Below are positions 25,249-31,110 of a stretch of 31,110 bases of DNA, piece by piece. Under the pieces are notes generated by a model, which was not told the origin of the DNA, did no database searches, and saw only the letters and a list, made by a program, of their open reading frames with translations. Every line of letters starts with the position of its first letter. Position 1 is the first letter of the stretch. This DNA is from Ignavibacteria bacterium (GTDB lineage Bacteria > Bacteroidota > Ignavibacteria > Tepidaquicellales > OLB5): assembly GCA_030835005.1 (NCBI GenBank), contig JAUQWT010000385.1, positions 1 to 31,110 on the forward strand, given 5' to 3'. The position numbers were made by a program, and so were the translations under genes.

Positions 25249-26713
25249 TGCTTAACCTATTTTTATTAACTTTCTGACTTATAATAAACTTAGCTTTAAG
25301 CATATCATCTCGGGTTATTACTAACACTCCCCAAATTATCATAATTGGAACATACAAATAGTAGGATAATAACTCATAATTATAGGATAACATGAATGAA
25401 ATCAAAAGCACTATTACAGAAACAACTATTACTCTAGTATTTCGATTTGACAATCTGAACGCAATTCCTTTACTAACATTGATGAAATTTATAAGGAAAA
25501 AAATGATGTACGAAATCAAATATGAGATAGATATAGATTCAAGGCCGAAGTCAAAAATCGAAATCAAAATGAACGAGAGTAGACTAAACAAGGAATAGAA
25601 AACAATTTCAAAAGTTATCCATTTCTTTATTTTTAGTTTTGGAATTAGCCAAAGTCCCATTACCCAGCTGAATGCCCTGAATAATTCAGCAGGAAGCTGA
25701 TAGATCAAGAGATATTTTGCATCAGTGAATTCGCTTGAATACAACAATGGTATTATAATAGTACGTCCAAAAAACATAAATGTAATCAGGGGTATATAAA
25801 GGATTAACAGAAAAGTTATAGTGCTATTCAACTCATGATTGATAGTTTCATCACTTCTCAGTGAAGATATTTTGGGAATGCTGTAGTTACCCATAAGAGT
25901 AAAAAAAATGCCGAAATAACCTGCAGACAATGAATAGACACATTGGAAAACTCCAACATCGGCTAAACTTAGTTCATCTGCAACAACAGACCTTACAAAC
26001 AAGAAAGTTACATTCTGAATTATCAACGAAACTAACCCTGCAACTCCGAGCTGATAGATTTTTTTTATAACTGAATTTTCTACAATCTTTTTTATATTGA
26101 AGTTCAACAATAGATTATTCCTTTTGAGAATAAAAACTCCTACACCTATGTTTAATATAACCGTCAATAAAAAAGCCAAAATAGCACCCTCTATCCCCAT
26201 GAAATATATCAATGGGATCGTGCATATTAAAGATACTAAAGAATTAACTGACAAGAATAGAACATACTTATTTATTTCTTGAATGCTCTTAAAATAGATG
26301 TCAATTATATTGAGAACCAGAATCAACGGTATAATTATAGATAATATTACCAATAGGCTGGAAAAATCAGAGCCGGAGAAGAGGATGCTGCTAATGCTCT
26401 TTCGGAAAATTAGAACAATCATCGAGACGATTACAGAAAGAATCAAATTCCTTATGAAAAAGTGTTTTATTATGTATGCAATCTCTTCTTTTTTGTCACT
26501 TCCGTAATAGTCCGAGATATACCTTACTAGCCCCAAAGTTCCTACTGGAAGCAATGCCGAAAGTAATGCCGACAGGCTCATAACTTGAGAATAAACACCC
26601 AAACCAATTGGACCAATAGCAAGAGCCAAGATCTTATTTCTCAACAATGATGAAAAAAAATTTATACCTATGGAAATTGAAAACTTTGAAACTGATTTGA
26701 TTAAATCTCTCAA
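25241..26713 (-). CDS. wzx: Wzx-type polysaccharide flippase
   Basis: This 490-residue protein is almost wholly hydrophobic, with about twelve to fourteen membrane helices, as in the MOP superfamily that flips undecaprenyl-linked repeat units to the periplasm. The N-terminal part shows GIGVYSQ-like residues (GPIGLGVYSQVMSLSALLSA), the sequence in which PST/Wzx proteins are most alike. Wzx proteins are poorly conserved, so the call rests on topology, this segment and neighbours. It lies directly downstream of the Wzy-like gene with an ATGA overlap and upstream of a GT2 gene with an 8-base overlap. Confidence 0.88.
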   Translation of the reverse strand: MRDLIKSVSKFSISIGINFFSSLLRNKILALAIGPIGLGVYSQVMSLSALLSALLPVGTLGLVRYISDYYGSDKKEEIAYIIKHFFIRNLILSVIVSMIVLIFRKSISSILFSGSDFSSLLVILSIIIPLILVLNIIDIYFKSIQEINKYVLFLSVNSLVSLICTIPLIYFMGIEGAILAFLLTVILNIGVGVFILKRNNLLLNFNIKKIVENSVIKKIYQLGVAGLVSLIIQNVTFLFVRSVVADELSLADVGVFQCVYSLSAGYFGIFFTLMGNYSIPKISSLRSDETINHELNSTITFLLILYIPLITFMFFGRTIIIPLLYSSEFTDAKYLLIYQLPAELFRAFSWVMGLWLIPKLKIKKWITFEIVFYSLFSLLSFILISIFDFGLESISISYLISYIIFFLINFINVSKGIAFRLSNRNTRVIVVSVIVLLISFMLSYNYELLSYYLYVPIMIIWGVLVITRDDMLKAKFIISQKVNKNRLSND

Positions 26714-28011
26714 TTCTTTACAGGGTTTGAATAATATTCTATGTTACTTTTGAGAGGAACAATAAATGACTTACTGCTAAAATACATCAACCCGATAACA
26801 ATTAGTAAGTAATGGATTGTGAAATATTCTATTTTAATCAATTCAGTGTCGAACAATCCCTGTGTCATTATCGAAACAGTTGATGAAATCAAAAAAATAT
26901 AAAACAACTCTTTTGATCTGTCTTTCTCTTTGAATGTCTTTACAACATATTTCAGAATCAAAGAGACTACAAAAAACAATAATAGTGCAGTAAATACCAT
27001 ACCAAGCATTAGGATCAGTGATACATAAGTATTGTGAGGATCAAGAATATGGAACTCATTAGGACTAAATGCCACTAGATTTTTTCTATACTCAACCATT
27101 CCATTAGTAAGTCCATATCCCCAAAGCATACGTTCATTGCTTTGAAAAATCATTCCAGCTGCAGGGATTAGAAGGTAAAATCTTCCTAGAAAAGAAGCAA
27201 AGCCTTTGGCTCGAAAGAAATAGAGGCCAATAACAGGGATCAGAATTACAAGAAATGGCAAAGCAAATAGAAATTTTGACCTATGATACAGGGCAAAGAA
27301 AACAAACAATCCAATGACTGTAGCGATCATTCCTGCTCTTGTAAAAGTAAACAACTGAGCAGCTATCTGAATTAATAGTGATGCAATATAGAAACATTTC
27401 GACCAGAATGTAATCTCATTCCATTTCCAGTAAATAAGTAGAAGTGTTGGAACAAAAGAGATTGTCATTATAATGGAAGTATTATTGGGGTGCCCAATAA
27501 TTGAAAGAAGTGCCGCACTCCAATCCGCCCGTGGATTAAAATTAAAAATCAGAAATATAAAACCGAGCAAAGAAAAAAATAATCCTCCATTTGATATTAT
27601 TTTTATGAACTTCTCAAAAAATGAAGGATTTAAGACCAGAAACTTTGGTATCCAGTAGAAATACACGGTGAATAGCATTACATAACATATTACACTAAGT
27701 GAACTTTTTAATCCGGTAAACTCGATTGGATTATATGCAACAGTAACAAATGCGGCAAATGTTAGAAAGAAAAGAATTTTTCTTTCCAAAAGCGAGAATC
27801 TTAGCTGCATATATAAAAATTCATTCAAATCGAATCCCAAAAGAAGTATCATAGAACATAAAAAAATGCTTATATACACTTCATTAAAAAGTACAACACT
27901 TGCACCTGGTAGCCATGAGTTACGATACATCATTGCAGGAATCAATAAAAGCGACAAGTAAAAAACAATTGGATTCTTATATTTTGTCAATTTAATGATC
28001 TTACTTTGCAC
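26710..28011 (-). CDS. O-antigen polymerase/ligase-type membrane protein (Wzy_C family)
   Basis: The 433-residue protein has about eleven to twelve membrane helices. Two family hallmarks are visible: FTFTRAGMIATVIGL in the middle, like the SR/GG segment of Wzy_C proteins, and the periplasmic loop GYGLTNG then HNTYVSLILMLGM toward the C terminus. Polymerase (Wzy) and ligase (WaaL) share this architecture. The position between the chain-length and flippase genes favours a polymerase. It overlaps its upstream neighbour by 11 bases and its downstream one by 4, so all three are probably translated together. Confidence 0.85.
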   Translation of the reverse strand: MQSKIIKLTKYKNPIVFYLSLLLIPAMMYRNSWLPGASVVLFNEVYISIFLCSMILLLGFDLNEFLYMQLRFSLLERKILFFLTFAAFVTVAYNPIEFTGLKSSLSVICYVMLFTVYFYWIPKFLVLNPSFFEKFIKIISNGGLFFSLLGFIFLIFNFNPRADWSAALLSIIGHPNNTSIIMTISFVPTLLLIYWKWNEITFWSKCFYIASLLIQIAAQLFTFTRAGMIATVIGLFVFFALYHRSKFLFALPFLVILIPVIGLYFFRAKGFASFLGRFYLLIPAAGMIFQSNERMLWGYGLTNGMVEYRKNLVAFSPNEFHILDPHNTYVSLILMLGMVFTALLLFFVVSLILKYVVKTFKEKDRSKELFYIFLISSTVSIMTQGLFDTELIKIEYFTIHYLLIVIGLMYFSSKSFIVPLKSNIEYYSNPVKN

Positions 28012-29176
28012 TTGAATTCAACTGCTGTCTGAAAATAACAAACCTGTTTTTTGCAACAAAGAAGACGAAAGCTCCAACAAATCCAACAAAAGTAAGTACT
28101 AAAACCATTGTTAATCTCTTTGGCTTCGTTTTTCTTTCTGCGACATATGGATTATCGAGGATAATTATTGTGGGAGTTTCTCTTTTCTCATCAATTTTTG
28201 CTTTCTCGTAAAGCGGTAGCATAAAAGATACAATTTTCATTTGTATTTCAACATTCCTTTGCAGCCTCAAGAATTGCATCGCAATTTGTGGAGAATTACC
28301 GAGTCTCAAAAATTCAGTAAGGTCTGTAGAATTCTGGATTTCAACAACTTTGGATCTCAATGAATTCACTTTCGCTTCTTGAGTTTTTACTTCAGGTTGA
28401 TCTTGACTCAAAATTTTCTTTAAAACATCGAGTTTAACCTCTTCAGCTTTTAGCTCGGCCTCTAAAGAAAACACGGACTGAGCCGAAGCCTTAATCTGCA
28501 AGTCAGGCGCAATGCCATAAATAAGCTGAAAAGCTTTCAGAGTATCTTCAGCGTTCCTTAATTCTTGGTTTGCCTGCAGATATCTGTTCTCAATGAACTC
28601 TCTGTTATTCTTCGCATTTTGTACGTTCATTTCAATGTTAATCTTATTCAACTGTTCCAGAAGATATTCAACCATTTCTTTTGCTAACCTGGGATCTTTA
28701 TCCTCTACAGTCACATAAAGTACACCTGCCAATCTTTCGACAGAAATCTTTAGTTTGTTTTCTCTAAATTGCTTTATCCCATCTTCCATGAATTTGAATT
28801 CATCTCTTTCTTGGAGTCCAAACTTAATGATTAAAGGCTCCAAACATCTTCTGCTTACAAGGATTTCTTCATAAGCTGCTAACTCCTTCCCAGACTTTCC
28901 GCCTGCCACTCCCAATTCATCCAGGCTGCTGATATCAGGTATATTTACATCCAAACCACTAAGCAGGCCACCAGATGTTGAAGTACTCTTAATGGACGCT
29001 GTTGAAGCATATACTAGATCAAATACGAAAAAATATAAAATGATGGATATTATACAAACAATAGCAGTAGTGATAAAAATTTTCTTCTTATTCCTCAAAA
29101 AAATAACAACAAGATCCATTACGGTAAAAACCGATTCGTTATCCGTTGATTTATTGACTAATCTTTCTTCTTCCAA
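28001..29176 (-). CDS. Wzz-type chain-length determinant / polysaccharide co-polymerase
   Basis: This 391-residue inner-membrane protein has one helix near residues 33-53 and a second near 360-380. Between them is a periplasmic Wzz domain and coiled-coil-rich stretches (about 170-300). A Pro-containing segment (KTKPKRLT) precedes the second helix, as in co-polymerases. No tyrosine autokinase domain follows, and none is encoded in the window, so it is a PCP-1-like or kinase-less type. It should set polymer length with the Wzy protein. It is preceded by 81 bases after the oxidoreductase gene, the widest gap in this operon. Confidence 0.88.
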   Translation of the reverse strand: MEEERLVNKSTDNESVFTVMDLVVIFLRNKKKIFITTAIVCIISIILYFFVFDLVYASTASIKSTSTSGGLLSGLDVNIPDISSLDELGVAGGKSGKELAAYEEILVSRRCLEPLIIKFGLQERDEFKFMEDGIKQFRENKLKISVERLAGVLYVTVEDKDPRLAKEMVEYLLEQLNKINIEMNVQNAKNNREFIENRYLQANQELRNAEDTLKAFQLIYGIAPDLQIKASAQSVFSLEAELKAEEVKLDVLKKILSQDQPEVKTQEAKVNSLRSKVVEIQNSTDLTEFLRLGNSPQIAMQFLRLQRNVEIQMKIVSFMLPLYEKAKIDEKRETPTIIILDNPYVAERKTKPKRLTMVLVLTFVGFVGAFVFFVAKNRFVIFRQQLNSSAK

Positions 29177-29257
29177 AAACTTCTCCTAATCTGTAACAAA
29201 GTTATATACTTATTTTTTTAGTTTGATATTACTTAAACTAGCTAGTAACAAAATTGA

Positions 29258-30274
29258 CTAATTTTCAGAAGCAATTTCAAGTAAACGCACTACGTCCAAG
29301 CCAATTTTAGCATCATTTATTAATGGCTTATCCAGTAGAATTGAATCAACAAAATGTTCACATTCCAATCTTAATGGTTCGTGCTGTTCAAGGTTAATAA
29401 TGTGAATATCTCCAGACTGGTAATTTAGCTGTTTTGTATCCTTGTCTTTTGAATTTATCCTGTTATCAATTCCTTTACCATATAACTTCACTTTTCCATC
29501 TAACGCCAACATCTCATCATAAACAATGGTGCCTTCACTTCCAAATATCTGCATTAACCTAGTTTTATTTGAAGACAACCAGCTTAAATGAATTGCGGTT
29601 GTCATACCGGATTTGAATTTCATATGAATTGTTGAATTATTTGTCAGCCTCAAAGAGTCATTTTTACTAAATCCAAAAGGGAAATAATTGTTGAATGAGC
29701 TTATTTCATGTGGATATTCTTCAAGTAGAAAAAGCAGTATAGAAAAATCATGCGGACCCAAATCCCACAACACATTTACATCAGTCTCAGGGGGACCTTG
29801 ATTAATTCTTGAGGAAGTAATGTGATAGATATCACCAAGTGTCTTGTCTTTGAGGATATTCTTAATTGCTCTAACTGCAGGGGAAAACTGAAAAACATGT
29901 CCAACGGCAAGTTTTTTGCGAGTTTCCAAAGCAACATTTCTCATTTCATTTGCCTCAGCTACAGTAGAAGCCATTGGTTTTTCCACAAATACGTGCTTAC
30001 CTGCATTTAGCGCCATCACGGCAATATCCCTATGCGTCTTTACTGGAGTAGCAATACAAACGGCTTCAATATTCGGGTCATTTATTATATCCATAAAATC
30101 AAGAGTTGTGTCGATATTTTTAAACTCCTCTTTAATAAAAACCAATCTTCCATCTTTTTTGTCTGAAATTCTTGAGACATTACAGTTCGCAAGACTGGAA
30201 AAATTGCGGACTAAATTTGGCCCCCAATAACCGCATCCTATTACACCAATATTTAGAATTTTTTCTTTTTTCAA
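29258..30274 (-). CDS. Gfo/Idh/MocA-family sugar-nucleotide oxidoreductase
   Basis: The 338 residues form an NAD(P)-binding Rossmann domain (GVIGCGYWGPNLVRNF at 10-25) and a C-terminal alpha/beta domain. The cofactor/substrate lysine lies in EKP (98-100, within HVFVEKPMAS). LWDLGPHD with His175 carries the family's active-site histidine. Family members in polysaccharide loci include WlbA/WbpB, which oxidise C3 of UDP-GlcNAc uronate, and others acting on inositol or hexoses. Paired with the WbpE-like aminotransferase at 12944-14053, a 3-keto then 3-amino sugar route is possible, though the matching uronate dehydrogenase and acetyltransferase are not in the window. It lies 14 bases after the export gene. 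Confidence 0.87.
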   Translation of the reverse strand: MKKEKILNIGVIGCGYWGPNLVRNFSSLANCNVSRISDKKDGRLVFIKEEFKNIDTTLDFMDIINDPNIEAVCIATPVKTHRDIAVMALNAGKHVFVEKPMASTVAEANEMRNVALETRKKLAVGHVFQFSPAVRAIKNILKDKTLGDIYHITSSRINQGPPETDVNVLWDLGPHDFSILLFLLEEYPHEISSFNNYFPFGFSKNDSLRLTNNSTIHMKFKSGMTTAIHLSWLSSNKTRLMQIFGSEGTIVYDEMLALDGKVKLYGKGIDNRINSKDKDTKQLNYQSGDIHIINLEQHEPLRLECEHFVDSILLDKPLINDAKIGLDVVRLLEIASEN

Positions 30275-30288
30275 TTTAAGAATATCCT

Positions 30289-31110
30289 CTATTTTTGTGA
30301 TTGAATAACTAATAATGTCAGAGTAATAACACTTACTACAACTGAAGCCACTTTTGAAATCAATTCTATATCATATGCAAAATCTCTTTTTATCAACTTT
30401 GGGACATATACAAAATCGCTGGATTGAATTACAGCTTCATCAGGTTCGATCCACTCACGTGTTTTGAACTTAATCACCCTGATCTCATCTTCATCAGCCC
30501 TCTCTCCGAATCCTCCAGCAGCATCTATGTAGTATTTCGCATCAGCACCTTCCTTGAAAGGTACAAATCCTGGCTTGTTTACCTGCCCGTAAACATATAT
30601 AAGCTTCTTATTATCGGCTATATAAATGATATCCCCATTTCTCAATAATACATCCTGTGATAGATCTCCTTTTTCAAGTTTTTCGAAATCAACGTTGACT
30701 CTCCCTATCTTATAAAGAAGATCCTGATCAAAACTCTCTCTTTCCTCTTTATTGGAAATTATGTCGTTTAGTCTCCTAGTATTTACGTTTTCCAGTGTAT
30801 CCCTATTCTTTGTTAGTATGAAAAAAGTATCTAATTTGCGATAAACTTCTGAATTAGGTAAGTACGAATTCGGGGTTAATCCGCCAGCTTGATTCACAAT
30901 ATCTGAGAGTTTAGTATTATTAAGAGTGATAGGGTAAGTGCCTGGCCTGATAACTTCACCTAAAATAACAACTCTGAAATCACGTCTTTGTTCTGCAAAT
31001 GGCAAAACTGTAACTCTGTCATTTGCCTCAAGTTTCATTTTCTTGTTTTCATCAAACTTGACGTAGAAACTTTCCATCTTTGAGGCTGAGGGATTCATCC
31101 TTGAAATCAA
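30289..31110 (-). CDS. SLBB-domain polysaccharide export protein, 5' end outside window
   Basis: The last 273 residues of a leftward gene are present; the frame is open through base 31110, so the N terminus is missing. Two or more SLBB-like repeats can be seen: VVILGEVIRPGTYPITLNNT with LSDIVNQAGGLT, then YVYGQVNKPGFVPFKEG with YIDAAGGF. An extended segment (about 85-150) separates them. The C terminus is a single hydrophobic helix (about 248-268) ending in a short polar tail. Wza-family proteins form the outer-membrane export channel. Here the C-terminal helix may be the membrane-crossing part. It is the most upstream visible gene of the right-hand operon. Confidence 0.88.
   Translation of the reverse strand: MISRMNPSASKMESFYVKFDENKKMKLEANDRVTVLPFAEQRRDFRVVILGEVIRPGTYPITLNNTKLSDIVNQAGGLTPNSYLPNSEVYRKLDTFFILTKNRDTLENVNTRRLNDIISNKEERESFDQDLLYKIGRVNVDFEKLEKGDLSQDVLLRNGDIIYIADNKKLIYVYGQVNKPGFVPFKEGADAKYYIDAAGGFGERADEDEIRVIKFKTREWIEPDEAVIQSSDFVYVPKLIKRDFAYDIELISKVASVVVSVITLTLLVIQSQK

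Noticed and set aside
29197..29204. TAACTTTG on the minus strand just upstream of the Wzz-type gene, resembling a -7 element
   Set aside because: No TTG-type -33 element lies at the right distance (the nearest is over 40 bases away), so it is not called as a promoter.

Overview
The window is a chromosomal segment of a low-GC Gram-negative bacterium, most likely from the Bacteroidota/Chlorobiota/Ignavibacteriota side of the FCB group. Three things suggest this. A promoter-like site upstream of rho has the Bacteroidota form (TTG, 20 bases, TATATTTG). The starts examined show no clear Shine-Dalgarno sequences. The surface-polysaccharide genes are of a kind common in that group. Rho is compact and lacks the long N-terminal insertion known from Bacteroides, so a deeper branch such as Ignavibacteria fits better than Bacteroidia. 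This placement is an inference from reading, not a phylogeny.

Region 1 (1-7893) is housekeeping. A leftward NfeD/ClpP-class membrane serine protease gene, cut by the window edge, diverges from a rightward run: rho, an RNase G/E gene, nadB (forced TTG start), and a large membrane protein with a spermidine-synthase-like domain. These four are closely spaced and probably co-transcribed.

Region 2 (7928-22684) is a long leftward run. In transcription order it holds a zinc-ribbon methyltransferase, a WbsX/GH99-like protein, a GT2, a GT9, a GT4, a GT2, a methyltransferase, an intact polyprenyl-phosphate sugar-phosphate transferase, a WbpE-like sugar aminotransferase, a dolichol-phosphate-mannose-synthase-like GT2, and a GT2 fused to a shrunken sugar-phosphate transferase. 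It ends in two essential genes, accA and murA. Most junctions are 4-14 bases apart or overlap, so lipid and peptidoglycan precursor genes are physically tied to glycan genes. MurA carries Asp in place of the usual catalytic Cys.

Region 3 (22876-24042) is a single rightward GT4 gene, flanked by about 190 and 270 noncoding bases, that breaks the leftward array.

Region 4 (24310-31110) is again leftward. In transcription order it holds an SLBB polysaccharide export protein (cut by the edge), a Gfo/Idh oxidoreductase, a Wzz-type chain-length protein, a Wzy/ligase-type membrane protein, a Wzx flippase and a GT2. Regions 2-4 together read as one Wzx/Wzy-dependent polysaccharide locus. The intact sugar-phosphate transferase starts the repeat unit on undecaprenyl phosphate, the GTs extend it, Wzx flips it, Wzy polymerises it, Wzz sets its length, and the SLBB protein exports it. 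At least eight glycosyltransferase domains suggest a long or multi-product glycan. No RNA gene, CRISPR array, transposase or att site was recognised. No gene-free stretch exceeds 300 bases. No clearly new system was found; the best leads are the GT2-degenerate transferase fusion, the Asp-type MurA in a glycan operon, and the membrane spermidine-synthase-like protein.
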